Part shown: positions 1 to 10,937 of the stretch, in pieces
Layout: every line of letters begins with the position of its first letter
Numbering within the stretch: position 1 is the stretch's first letter
Origin: Perkinsus olseni
Lineage: Eukaryota; Perkinsozoa; Perkinsida
Assembly: GCA_013115125.1 (NCBI GenBank)
Contig: JABANN010000323.1
Coordinates: 1 to 39,427 of the forward strand
Length of the DNA: 39,427 nucleotides
Reading direction: 5' to 3'
Notes under the pieces: model-generated
The model's input: only the letters and a program-made list of their open reading frames with translations
What the model was told of the DNA's origin: nothing
Databases searched by the model: none
Translations under genes and position numbers: made by a program

Positions 1-77
1 CCTCAAACACGTAGTATGTGCTGAATTAGACTGATTTTTGTGATTTGCATATCGAATTGGAACACCCTGTATAAGAA
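1..77. mobile_element. End of a Tc1/mariner-like element, cut by the window edge
   Basis: Read on the minus strand from about 77 down, the sequence begins TATACAGGGTGTTCCAATTC. This resembles the terminal inverted repeats of many Tc1/mariner elements, where a TA target site is followed by CAGGGTGTTCC. The element would extend leftwards beyond position 1, so its other end and any transposase cannot be seen. The downstream flank (78-300) holds a short open frame that I do not regard as a gene. Assignment rests on the terminal motif alone. Confidence 0.3.
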
Positions 78-299
78 AACCAATCTCGTTAAGGGTTTGG
101 CCCAGACCGTTTGGGGCGAGAGTATGTTCAAAAACATGACAAGGAACGCTCGTGTTCGCCGAGACGAACGCACGCACAGCGTGCACAAAGAACAAGGCGC
201 GTACGGAGCAGCAATGAAGGTTTGCCGTTACTGTAGTGCACATAATTGGCGCACCAGAGTGCCCGCCTCCACCAAGAGCATCGTGTAATTGTTGCATCG

Positions 300-633
300 C
301 TGATTCTGCCATGCTTCGATAAGAAGTTACGCTGCAGTTGAGTGGCCGATGATAAGAAGAAGACAGCAGATGATAGATTGGATTCCGGACGACAAAACTC
401 GGGTGCTGTGTTCTCAATCGGTCTCTTCTATGCGCCGACGACCTTAGCCCTGCGCGGTAACATACTGTGGCTTCTCCGTTGTTGCTCATAGTCAACGCAA
501 GGCGAGAAGGGGAGTAAAGTCTTCTACTTGGATCTATTCGGGGGGCGGGAGTATCAGCAATGCACGCATGCACAAGACGATCAGCGCGCAGTGAGTGCCA
601 TACACATATGCGGTAGTTTCAACCCCACCAGTG
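300..633. other. Non-coding stretch, nothing recognised
   Basis: No convincing exon, RNA gene or repeat was seen here. All frames are broken by stops and no splice-site pair encloses protein-like sequence. It is probably intergenic sequence downstream of the minus-strand gene that starts at 1748. Confidence 0.4.
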
Positions 634-739
634 TCAGAAAGGGCAGTCGTTACTACTGAGAATGCTCTCCAATAGCGCGAGACGGCTTCCGCAGAGAGTT
701 CCGTGATCGCCACTGAACACTACAGCGAGATACTCAACA

Positions 740-1748
740 TCATGACAATGCAGCACACGGGAAGGCATTAAATCGACTTGTGTCCGCCGTTCCCGACGGT
801 TTTCGTTGTAACTCTTGGTATCTTCGCAGCACATCGCGATGATGCCTACGGTCTCGCTTGTGCCGGGACCTTGCCAGTACTGCACGGACATCGGGCGCGT
901 ACAGGGATAAATCGATAGCGAAAGTGGGACGATCTGAACAGTGGATATCGTCAAGGACATCTGCAGGACCACAGGATGCATCTGGGTGTCTCAGGGTCAG
1001 AAAAAAGATTGAGTAAGGCATCATACTTTTCATTGGAGGCTTCTCAACTCGATCGCCTAGTTCTCGGCTATGCGTTCGGGGACGATCGGCTCGACACTTC
1101 CACCGTGGGGTCTGCGAACGAACAGACACGAGCAGGCTCACCATATAGCTCGATATTGACGATAGAGAAAGGTGTACGACTGCTGGAAAATAGTCTCTGT
1201 CACGATAATGCAGCCAATCAGGAGAGAGCAAATTGCTCATTCGCGGATGACGCTCAACTAGGAGTGGATGGGAGAACAGCGAAGCAGTTACCTGTCCAAG
1301 AGCGGGCAGACTCATGGCCAGCTCAAACGGCATACAGCTGGTTTTGTAACTGACCGCACGAAAGCTGTGCAAGAGCAGTAAGCGAAGCTCATTCAAGTAG
1401 AAGCCTTTGACCACTATAATCTTACTAAAGAAGTTTGTTCCGACTCAGATGACGTCCTCGGACCTCCCTCGTTTGGGCGTCGGTATGGTCGTCATCATAT
1501 TCAGTTCTTTTCACCATTCGCTTGCCATCTGGGTAACGTATTCTCCTCGCAATTTGTCTCATGTCATCTACTGTTCTATCGAAGATGTAACAACGTCTTT
1601 TCATTTCGGCCACCGCAGCTGGATCGATTCGTTTCGTGACTTCCTTCGCGCGGAGCGCCTCGAGTTGAACCTTCACCAGCAGCGTCAACTTACTAGTGCT
1701 TGCAGTCAGACGCTCTTCCTTGGGCGGGCCTGAAGGAACTTCAATCAT
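740..1748 (-). CDS. Unassigned four-exon gene, divergent from kelch-RING
   Basis: The ATG at 1748 opens an exon ending at a GTAAGA donor. A phase-consistent chain is 1748-1426, 1364-1292, 1182-1142 and 1067-740, which gives about 254 aa. The first 100 residues are hydrophilic and helix-prone (MIEVPSGPPKEERLT..., then QLEALRAKEVTKRIDPAAVAEM), with a basic-acidic tail of that exon (KRMVKRTEYDDDHTD). Exons 2-3 carry FELAMSLPALGQ and TFLYRQYRAIW. The last exon is uncertain: after DVLDDIHCSDRPTFAIDLSL it becomes arginine/histidine-rich, while another minus frame, 981-634, looks more protein-like (SVQYWQGPGTSETVGIIA, LHCHDVEYLAVVFSGDHG) and could be reached by a further splice. I do not recognise the family. 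It shares the 506-bp gap 1749-2254 with the kelch-RING gene. Confidence 0.5.
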
Positions 1749-2254
1749 CTCCGGACCGCAGCGAAGGAGGTGTTCTTACTTCGGTTCATACGCGTACATG
1801 CGTGCGAAGTAAATTCTGTATCGTGCGCGTTCTGCGCATCGCTCCGCTGCCGAAATGGTGCATGTTTGTGGATTTTGTAAAGATCATCTTCTTCCTTTCG
1901 TCATGAGGTCATCAGCCAATTCTCATTACGGCGGGCCCCTCAGAAGGCTGGAGTCGCCACCATCATCATCAATCACGTCATGGAACAGAGATGATAATAA
2001 CGATGGAAGTAGTAGCTCGACGACTGAGGCCTGATTCGACAACGCTGACCCTTTTGTGACTGCTTTTCGACTGTGTCGTCTTCAATGCTCATACACGATA
2101 GTTGGTCTTGTCTGTAACGAATAATTTGGTACTGATATGGGGACGCTTGCTATTAAAGGCGACAAGTTAGCAAGCTTTACTTCGCCTCAGTGACGCTTTC
2201 GGTGGTTGGGCATGTCTTTTTTTGACAGGTCCCGTCCGTCAGTTGACCTCACAA
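1749..2254. promoter_or_regulatory. Divergent intergenic region between two genes
   Basis: This 506-bp gap separates the start codons of the minus-strand gene (ATG at 1748) and the kelch-RING gene (ATG at 2255), so it should hold both promoters. No TATA box or known operator stands out. A pyrimidine run followed by ACAG ends at 2228, 27 nt before the kelch ATG. It would serve as a 3' splice site, either for a 5'-UTR intron or for leader trans-splicing. Confidence 0.35.
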
Positions 2255-5200
2255 ATGTCGCGGATGAGTCTATCAGCTCGGGGAGACACGTCCAGAGCAA
2301 TGAGTTGCAGTCCATCGCCATCGAGGCCGTCCCCGGTCACTTTCAAATGGGAGAAGGTTCGGACCACCGGTGAGGTGTTCACGCCTCGTACAGGGCATTG
2401 CTGCGCGAGTGTTGGCGACCGTATTTACCTCTTCGGTGGTACGGATGGGGAAAGCAGAAAGTGTGATGTGTACTGTTACTCATGCACAAGACAGGAGTGG
2501 GACCGTGTTATGGTAGGCAACAACGGGTACTGCAATGATCAGCTCCATGAAAATCACGAGTAGTTGGAAACTCCCGTAGTTGTCTATGTGTTATCAGTAC
2601 TTCGATCATCACGCGAATCATATCTTGTTTCGACCGGCTCCTGTCCCGTCGGTCGTGTAACGTAGAGTAGCATCAATTCTGCTGCCTGGGTCTAGAAAGT
2701 CGCAGCTAGGTGGTGCGTCTTCTCAGGTCCAGCGATGCCACGGCGGACATGTTAGCGAACCTCCCGCCAGATCGGGCGCCCGATCTGTCGTGTACGAAGG
2801 AATAGTTTATATTTTTGGTGGCTACACTAAGAAGGACGGCGACTACTTCAACGACACTTGGGCGTTCAACCCCCTCTATCACACGTGGGCTATGCTGACC
2901 GCCGCCGGTGATGTTCCTTCGCGAAGGACCGACCACTCGATGGTTCTGTACGAGGGTAGCGTTTACACGTTTGGCGGTTTTGACGGAAGAAATCGCTACA
3001 ATGATGTGAGTACCATGGAGTTGCCAGCGCATGGGGCCTTCCGAGAGGGGTCTCCGATGGCGAGATGGGAGCTGGTGGATGGACCGGCCACTCGGGCAGC
3101 AACCGGGCAGGAGTGCCCTAGTCCGAGATTCGGTCATTCGGCGGTGGTTCACGGTTCCTGTATGTACGTCTTTGGTGGGTGGGATGGACATGATACCCTT
3201 AATGAGCTGTGGGAGTTCAACTTCCCTTCTGGGAGATGGTAGTGGGGGCCCAGAGTCAGAATAGAGTCTGCAGGTCGGAGCTGTGTCTCCCAGAGGCCCT
3301 CCTCGAACTCCGTTTACGCTCTTGAAAGCACATCCTCAAAAATATGTCACATAAAATATCTCGTGTATTATTTGGTACGTGATGGAACTAAAAACTGGCT
3401 GTGTGCCTAGGGTAATTACCTACGGAAGTTCAGTTAGTAAAAAAACCTGACTGATTTTCGCGCGCGCTCCCGTGAATCAGAATTTGCGCGTTCAAAACAT
3501 TACATCGCGCTGACCACAAGTTCATTGTTGAATCGACTACAGCACCTCGTTGATCCTTCGCTGTGCGTGAAGATACGCAAAGATATGTCGAGGAGTATCT
3601 TTGCTTATAAGGTACCCTGTAGCCCAGCGTGGCGTTGTCCCCCGTCCACGATACCGACACGGATGTGTGGTTATTGATGATAGCATGATCGTATTTGGTG
3701 GAGTAGATAAGGAGCAGCATCGCTTCAATGAGCTGGCCGAACTGAATCTCAACACCGGGGTGTGGTCCAAGCTTGACGTCACAGGAGAGATTCCTACTGG
3801 ACGGACGTTTCACAAATGCAGAGTCTGGCATGGTAGTAACTTATGCTTCGCTCCGCCTGCTTTTCATGAAACAATCCCTATCATAGTTGGCATGACTTTA
3901 CGTGCCTTCTCTCGGAACTCACCTTAGTGTAGGTTGTATCTTCTCGTCCCCTCTGTACCCCATTGCTCATCATCTTTCTGTTTCACCAGTTCGTTGGTGT
4001 TACAGTTTAGAACGAAGGGAACGCAACTTGCGAAAATGAGGCCACTACGTATGTGTCATAGTGGCCTCATTTTTGTATGTGGCATTCCCTGCGTTCACAA
4101 TCATCATACTTCCGTGCGTTTGTCAGGCACGCTCTACCTCATAGGTGGGTTTGACGGCCGCCGGCAGAACGATATGTATCGAGTCGCGATGGAAGAGGGT
4201 CTCAGACAGAGGGCTGCTGCGCTGAATCGACACGAGTCCGCGGCTCCTTCCCGCGATATGGTGCCTTCCCATTGCCAGCAGGAATCTTGCACCTGCTGCG
4301 ATATGTCTTCGAGTTGTGAGCCTCCGCCGGTGGTGATGCCTGAGGATTTATGCAAGTGGCAGAAGGTTGAGACGAAGAATGCTACGGGAAACGATCTGAG
4401 CGGGAGAACAGGACATGCCGCGGTGGTGTGGGGGAAGCACTTGTTCGTCTTTGGCGGCACCGATGAACATGCTCGACAAAACGACGTCTATAAGTATGAA
4501 GCTCACCTAGAATTCTTTCGGAGCCTTAGAGTACAATTATTTTCAGGTTCGATTTCTCGACACAGATGTGGTGCAAAGTGCCGACATCATCTCCTCAACC
4601 CGCAGCGAGGAGCGGGAGTAAGGCTGTGGTTTACAAGGACTTCTTGTATTTATTCGGTGGATATACTAAAAAGGAAGGGGAGTATTTCAATGACATGTGG
4701 AAGCTCAACTTAGCGAAGGGGACTGTAATGATGGGGGCGAGAATAATTGGCTGCAGCGATAATCTAGTGACGCGCACACCGGTTCTTCGATGGCGAATTC
4801 GTGAAAGTGTGGTACCATCTTTCTAATAGTTCCGTTTGAGCGTTGCAGATCATAGCTCAGTGCAGTGAGTCCGAACGCGGTTTTTGGAAGGTGTTTTGAA
4901 TCACATCGGGCATCGGTATGCTGGATAGAAGTTCAGCCGTGCCGGAACAGTTTCATCTGATTTACGTGGTCAGACTCCGCTCCGCTAGGTTTTCCATCCC
5001 ATTCGGTATCCTTGTGATTGAACATTCGTGCCGGGTCTGAACTGCTGTCTGGTTCATGATATCGTTACTCCTCTTCAGTGGACACTCGTGAAACCTAGAC
5101 GGGGTTATCCGCCATCGCCGCGGACGGATCATACCTGCTGCATATTGAGGTAGTATGGAACGGGTCAGGGTTTTGCTTCATCTTCTTTTGCGGCTCTTCG

Positions 5201-7320
5201 ATGACATTCTGGGAGCGCCAGTGCGCGGTCTATGACGATCCTTTCACGGTACCCCGCCTGGCTTGCGGGAGCAGCGGGGAGAAAATTTGGCGAGGGCCAT
5301 CAGCCTCTTGTTTTTAGGTCAAACATATATGTGTTTGGCGGATTTGATGGGCGATCAAGATACCAGGATTTACACATGTAATATGCATGGACTAGGGATC
5401 GAACTCGCGACCTCTTCCAGCTAGGACTCAGTGTTGTGAACAGTCGCGAGGTATTCTTCCGACGCCATCCCGTTGGACACCGACTCAGCCACATAGATTG
5501 AATCTTCGGTACAGCGTGACTTCAGTTTCAACACCGAAGATGAATCTTGGACGGCCGTTAGTCCGGGCAACGAGCCACTGGGGCGATTCGGACACACGGC
5601 GGTTATGTATAACACGTAGGCTGCCCGGTGGTAGCCAACAGCCTTGGAGTTGCGGACTTTGTGCAGGTCGATGTATGTGTTTGGTGGATGGAACGGACAC
5701 GATACGCTTGATGACTTGTAGTATTCCTGAGCTTTGTCAGCAGCTGTTGTCAACGAACAAGAGGTATGCAATCTTAGGTGTGAGTATTCGACAGAATCGC
5801 AGAATTGGCTGTCCGTGCCGGGGCGTGGCGAGATTGTCAGTAGTAGATACAGGCACAGTGCAGGTAGCGGCTCGGGATGAAAACCGTCTGGCTTAAGACT
5901 TCTCGACCCGGGTTGTTCATCACTTTTAGTTGTTTACGGCTGCTGTATGTTCATTTTTGGTGGAGTCGACAAAAAGCAAGAGCGTTTCTCAGATCTTTGT
6001 GAATTCAACTTCGAGACAAGTAATACACGGTGTATCTCAGGAATGAGATTTTTCTCCGCAATTCTATCTCAATGAGAGGCTAGCTAACCTCTCATTTCGT
6101 CGAGTGTGCGGAATCTCCAAGAGTTACTCAGTGGACTCCCTTCCGCTCTCCATCGCATGTGGTATTTCTTCGGCTCCCATTTCTTCGGAGATATTTTTTC
6201 GCAGGAGTCTGGTCCAGAGTAAAGACGTGGGGCGACCCGTCCCCATCGGCCCGCACGTTCCATCAGGCTGTCATGTACAACGGATTCATGTACATCATAG
6301 GTGGCTTTGATGGAGTCAGAAGGAACGATATCTGGTGTAAGTACCTCCGGGTTTGCCTGCTGAGCGCGGAGGCTTTTTTGCTCATACTTATGTTTTGAGT
6401 GAAATAGATCTTTACCGTGAAGACTTCACGCAACAAGTAGCTTTCCTCTGATTATAGATGCGAGTATAGCTAGTCTCGATGCCTGTGGCACGAATGGCTG
6501 CGGCTTGGCGTTCGAAGCGCAAAATTGCACGTCAAAAGTCTGAGAGGCGAGAAAGGGTTCATCTGTGATAGTGCGGATTCCGTTGCTTCGAAGGGTGTAC
6601 AGCGGTCGCGGTAATCAGGTATTCCATTGATTGAGGAGGTGAGCCGATCCGAGAAAGGGCGGCGGAAGCGGCTAACTCTGGGACGGGGCTCGTCGAGAGC
6701 ACCTCTCCGGGAGCTCACTGATGATGACGGTCATGACAATGGTTGGACTAGCAATCCGGACCAACAGCCCGATCAAGGCACAGCAATGCCTGCCGTGGAC
6801 ACGAGCGTTGCCGGCAAGGATACGGATGAGCAACTGAGGATGAGAGCTCGCATTTCGGAGTTGGAAACGAGATTGGCTAATTTGGAGGAACAAAATTTGT
6901 GCAAGGTGGGCTGAATGGCGTCGCAATCTCATTGGGATTTTTGGGAAGGTTTGGTTAGTGAGGCAATTGTGACATTTACTTGGGCTGTGAGTTTCATTCG
7001 GTAATTAGCTGCTGGTCTCCGGAATGTCAAGTCGAATTCTCTCAATGAGATATTAGCATTTGGCTTGTCGGTTCCGCGTAGAATAACATTCGTCTTTCAA
7101 TCACGAAATAGCCGATCCACATACTCCCCAATTTAGCTTTGATGTGGTGTATGGAGATGTGAAGTATCCCTTCGATCAGATATGTTTCGATAGAGCTATC
7201 GACACAGTGCTCTTGGACTGTGCACATCGTGTTGTCTGTCATGGTTGCACTGAGCAGCTGAGCATGTGTCCGGTGTGCAGGAGTCCAATACGGCAAGTCA
7301 TTGTTACTTATGACGGCTGA
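2255..7320 (+). CDS. Kelch-repeat RING-finger protein, probable E3 ubiquitin ligase
   Basis: Fourteen exons join with GT-AG introns and matching phases: 2255-2512, 2727-3238, 3612-3832, 4127-4493, 4547-4724, 5079-5149, 5318-5377, 5526-5615, 5667-5717, 5778-5863, 5930-6019, 6205-6336, 6619-6905, 7180-7320 (2544 nt, 847 aa). Residues 31-375 and 407-705 each hold six kelch blades, in the same order of signatures: GTD, GYTKK, GFDGR, GW(D/N)GHDTL, GVDK-Q-RF, GGFDG. A charged helical segment (706-798, ARISELETRLANLEEQN) leads to a C-terminal RING (about 799-838) with CKIC, DCAHRVVCHGC and CPVC, of the IAP/MUL1-like HC type. By family knowledge the propellers should recruit substrate and the RING should bind an E2. 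Partners are not known. An acceptor 27 nt upstream of the ATG suggests a 5' exon or trans-splicing. The family call is firm, the substrate unknown. Confidence 0.9.
4010..4096. mobile_element. 87-bp palindromic MITE in kelch-RING intron 3
   Basis: Arms 4010-4047 and 4059-4096 are inverted copies matching at 32 of 38 positions by eye. The inner 15 bp (AAAATGAGGCCACTA) are perfect and the centre is 11 bp. It lies wholly inside the 294-nt intron 3833-4126. No target-site duplication is obvious. The same inner core recurs twice at 27155-27200, next to a mariner-like DNA-binding fragment, so this is probably a non-autonomous element and not a chance hairpin. Confidence 0.55.
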
Positions 7321-7559
7321 AAAGGAGATGGCAGCTACAGTACAATTTATCTAATTATCGCTAATTTTAAAATTTACCTCATTTCTCTGTTCTTGTTGCG
7401 TGGCATGGCTCGGGGGTCACTTTTACGATGGCGTGTCCTAGGACTGCGATGTTAGTGATATAGAGAAGCCTGGATTGTACCATCAGTATTGGGAATCAAG
7501 CTGCGAAGTATCGACCTGATGGTCGGACTCATGGAATTGTGCCAATACCGACGACTTAA
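7321..7559. other. Intergenic gap, AT-rich
   Basis: This is the 3' flank of the kelch-RING gene. It includes an AT-rich run at about 7345-7375 that could hold polyadenylation signals. No gene or repeat is recognised. Confidence 0.3.
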
Positions 7560-9885
7560 TTGTCTCCTTTCACATTTGTTGCGATGTTGGGTTCCGAGTC
7601 TATAGGTCGTGTCAGAGTCATCTTGAACGGGGACTCAATTCCCATCGTGAACGTGGACCTCTTCCCTGAGGTCTCTCCCCTGAGGACTCGGAGGTTCGAA
7701 TATTGTCGTGAACCGACCCAATTGAGTATAACGCAGACCCAATCGGATTGATTGAGATTCATTAAATTATTACATACAGACAACAGTAACTTACAGCGTT
7801 GAGATATGCGCTAAGATATTGGCGGGACATATCTGCACAGTCGTTGAGCCAGAGGGCGTTGATGCTCTGCTCTCAGTATGAGACGTCGAAGTCCTTAACA
7901 ACGTCGAAGTCCTCTGGCTTTGAGACCCATAGTCCTCTGCGGAATCTGCAGTGCAAGCGAACTTTTATCTTGCGTCGTCAGTACAGCTGTCGAGCTGCTA
8001 AAGGATGCACCATCTATCGTTAAGGCCTCCTCGCTTTCCTGTATCACGTGGATCAGCAATTTTTCTTGAAGAAGACTTGCTACATAGTTTAACCTTGGTC
8101 TCCAAGCCGGTGTTATGCTGACTCGGAGACTGATTCTTCATGAATGCATTAGCGAGTGCGTGGCTGGGAGCGAGGATCCCATGGTCGCTTGAATCTCGCT
8201 CCATTCATATACACCGGTATATCGGTGATCGGGCATGTATAGGTATTGACCTTCTGGAACAACCGTCTGTTCCAGCGAGTGACTGGCTCGTGAGCGACGG
8301 AGATGAGCGCGAAGATCCCAGGCCGAGAAGCTTTGCAACTTGCAAGATTCGGCTTAATATGCGTGATACTCTTTCAACTGCGATTTCGACCCCGATGCCC
8401 CCCTCGCTGACACTAGCAGTATGGCGTGCCACGGAAGGTGTGAAAGGCTTGAAGTCAGTTTCACAATATGGTTGACTCCGAGTTGATCTCAGAAACATGA
8501 TAGGCGATGCCTTTAGGGCTTACTCCGAGTAAGTTACTCGGCCCCGTTGAGACTTTCACCCCACCAAATGCGATGAAACAAGGTAGGCTCGGGTGGCATT
8601 CATTTACGCGCCCCTTGATGCTGCAAACCACATGGAGCGAGTCAAGCTTCATGCTCACGGTCGTAACTATCCGAGAAGAGCTTTCTTCATAGTCCAGCAG
8701 CATCCTGATCTATGTGAACGGTTCGCCGCGGATCCCCTAGTTGAAATTTCCATTACGGAGTACGCAGTGTGCCATGCTGGGACCCTGCAAGTCGTACTCG
8801 TTCGAGTCTCGAACTTCGAGATCAACAGCGAGGACAGTATCGATCGTGAGTCATGACGGGGGATAGTATGGATTCACTTTGGTTCATGACACCGATATGG
8901 AAGCACCAGCTCCACTCGTACATACTTCGCGTCTATACAGCTACAGCACCAGCGAACCGCATCACCTTGCAGTCGAACGAAGCATCATTCGAGGAACTCG
9001 CTTTTCAGTTCGGACTCCGAGTCTTGAAGCCCTTTGAGTAAGCTTGAAATTTCGTAATCACCGGTAACAACCGCCTTAATCATCGAAGCTCGACGACTTG
9101 ATCCGATCATCATCACTAATATCCTTCAATAGGTCCTCATCCTCATTACTCATATCCTCATCACTGATGATTCATCAGTAGCCTCTGACATCGCATGAAC
9201 AAGAAAGAACAGGGCACAATAACAGGTCTCCCTTTATCCCAAGGCTAGGCTGGTCAGCTAGCCAGGCTCGTGACTAGCGAGTGACTCGCTGCGAGTCGCT
9301 AAGCGCGGCGCTTAGTTAGCTTAAAGCGCCCCTATCTCAGCATACTGAGAATAGCTACGTTAGGTTACTCACAATTTCACTGGACAGGTTCTTTCCTTCT
9401 TCGTTGTGCTACTTCCATTAATCCCAGAAAGTGTTCCAAAATCTCTCAAATTTCCCTCTCAAACTGCAGCATTTGCTTCGCGGCTACGTTTCCGCAAATC
9501 CTACGGACGTGGATTGATGTGGTTCTGGAGAACATGCGGAAGGGGCACACCGATTATGTCCTGCACAACTGAGTGGATCGTCGGCGACGGGAGGGCGTAC
9601 GACCAAATGAAAAGCGTTCAACTGATTGCCCTCTGTATTACAAAGATTGTAACAAGAGCGTAGACGAGGCAACCCTGAGGATAACCAGGTGGATCCGCAG
9701 TTCATTCCGGAGGATTGGGAAGCGTGAGTTCTTGCTCGTAGATCATAAACTATGATTCATAATATGATCTTCATATCCCCTACCTGCACCTTCAGGTACT
9801 TCGTTGAGGGCATCGATGGCGACAGGCACTATTGGCACTGCTTTGTCTGTGGCCGGATCCAGCTTGATACTGTGATAAGCTGATA
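7560..9885 (+). CDS. Unresolved multi-exon coding region with Cys-rich 3' end
   Basis: Several plus-strand blocks look like exons but I could not join them into one model. They include 7560-7700 (SIGRVRVILNGDSIPIVNVD); about 7798-7876 (AKILAGHICTVVEPEGVDAL), flanked by CAG and GTATGA; about 7950-8065 (VVSTAVELLKDAPSIVKASS), helical-repeat-like; 8593-8850 (HPDLCERFAADPLVEI); and 9430-9570 (TFPQILRTWIDVVLENMRKG). The best-supported join is the last one: about 9670-9724 (VDPQFIPEDWEA) spliced to an exon from 9797, which encodes HYWHCFVCGRIQLDTVIS and a stop. Upstream of it, CPLYYKDCNKSV reads in a different frame, so a frameshift or a missed small intron is possible. More than one gene may be present. 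The paired Cys/His residues suggest zinc binding. No family is recognised. Confidence 0.35.
9042..9405. other. Intron-like stretch with TCATC-rich simple sequence
   Basis: There is no protein-like frame here. From about 9095 to 9180 the sequence is rich in TCATC/CTCATCA units. From about 9255 to 9340 it holds near-repeats of AGCTAGCC and GCGACTC-type words. It probably represents intron or spacer between the exon-like blocks on either side. Confidence 0.3.
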
Positions 9886-10002
9886 AGTTGTGTGAGCTGT
9901 AATTGTAACATACAACATACAGTAGCTAAATGTATTCGAGAAGATTAGAACCTAGACCGTCTAGGCTCAGCCTAGTAGGCTGGATGCTCCGACTATGAAT
10001 CG

Positions 10003-10138
10003 ATGATACTAACTGCTCCATCAGTATATCTAGAATCTTTTGTAACCCTGCTCCGCGAGGCTGTTTCCGTCGGAAACTTTCCGATCAATCTTGAAGCGCG
10101 TGATGATTTATACGTATGGACGTACATTCGTGTCGAGG
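10003..10138 (+). CDS. Isolated exon-like block
   Basis: A frame that follows CATCAG encodes LESFVTLLREAVSVGNFPIN, then LEARDDLYVWTYIRVE, and ends at a GTAGAT donor-like site at about 10138. The composition is protein-like, but no continuation in phase was found on either side. It may be the first exon visible of a small gene or an outlying exon of the 7.5-9.9 kb region. The product is not recognised. Confidence 0.25.
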
Positions 10139-10636
10139 TAGATACGTACTGTCAGTACGGTACTGATGTAGGACGACGCATGTTGGGAATATGCACAATC
10201 TTGTTGTCTCCAATATGACGATGTTCCATGCACCTCTCAGCAGTTCGCGTTCATGCGTGAAAACTTCAACTCGGAAATTCCGAGTCGGAATGGTTTCTTG
10301 TCAGTCATGCTATTAAGGTTAATTATATTGATGGTTGAATGAAGCTGTGACAGCTAAGCTCTCAACTCGACGGGTTTTGAGAGTCCAAACGATGAATATT
10401 GTCGGGATCGTCAATCTCGATTTGATGACGTCTTCCATAACATTATTATGCATGAGTTGAAGCGCTCGGCAATGCCCGCGGTTAATATGTGATGGGCAGA
10501 GAACGACAAATCCTTGAATCCTTGAAGAGTTCGGAAGTTCCGAACTCTCCTACATGCTCATCTGCATCAACACGTTTCACGGACAAAAAATTAACTAACA
10601 GTGACTAAAATGACTAACAGATCCTTGTTTCGGTCA

Positions 10637-10700
10637 GGACTCCTGAGTCGGGAGGCCTGTTGGTTATGAGCCCAACCCGCCATCCACTGCGCCAAGCTTC
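10637..10700 (-). pseudogene. tRNA-Met-like relic
   Basis: On the minus strand the sequence TGGCGCAGTGGATGGCG resembles a tRNA D-arm with a box A promoter. It is followed by GTTGG, a loop containing CTCATAA (a CAU anticodon) and CCAAC. The loop is one base too long, the T-arm lacks the usual GTTCGA, and the ends do not pair as an acceptor stem. It is therefore a decayed tRNA gene or the head of a tRNA-derived SINE. Confidence 0.4.
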
Positions 10701-10884
10701 TAAGACAGGAATTTGTTTCTGGCCTCCCGCTTGTTCAAGACTTGAATTTCAAGTCCGTACACCGTTCTAGCATTGAACCCGAACAACCTGCTGGAGACAG
10801 ATATCCTAATTATTTGACGAACGGGGCACAAATTCTTACTAGCGGACGGACAGTCTCGCGACACACCCGTGACGCCTTCATAGC

Positions 10885-10937
10885 AGTGCTATGATATGAT
10901 AGCTATGATATGATAGCATGATGCTATGATAGCACCA
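10885..10937. repeat. Tandem TATGATA/GATAGC low-complexity repeat
   Basis: Units such as CTATGATATGATAG recur with small variations, including an inverted form CATGATGCTATGATAG. It is simple sequence in a gene-poor region. Confidence 0.6.

Noticed and set aside
976-1353. 125-codon plus-strand ORF
   Set aside because: It overlaps minus-strand exons that have good donors and acceptors in matching phase, and it has no domain or splice support of its own.
2706-3191. 161-codon minus-strand ORF
   Set aside because: It is antisense to kelch exon 2, which encodes three well-formed blades.
5385-5445. tRNA-like box B on the minus strand (GAGTTCGATCCC)
   Set aside because: No cloverleaf or box A could be formed. 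It falls inside kelch intron 7 and is most likely chance or a very short SINE scrap.
7560-7750. Cyclophilin-like exon (GRVRVILNGDSIPI)
   Set aside because: It resembles the first strands of a cyclophilin, but none of the catalytic motifs follow in any frame, so the family was not assigned.
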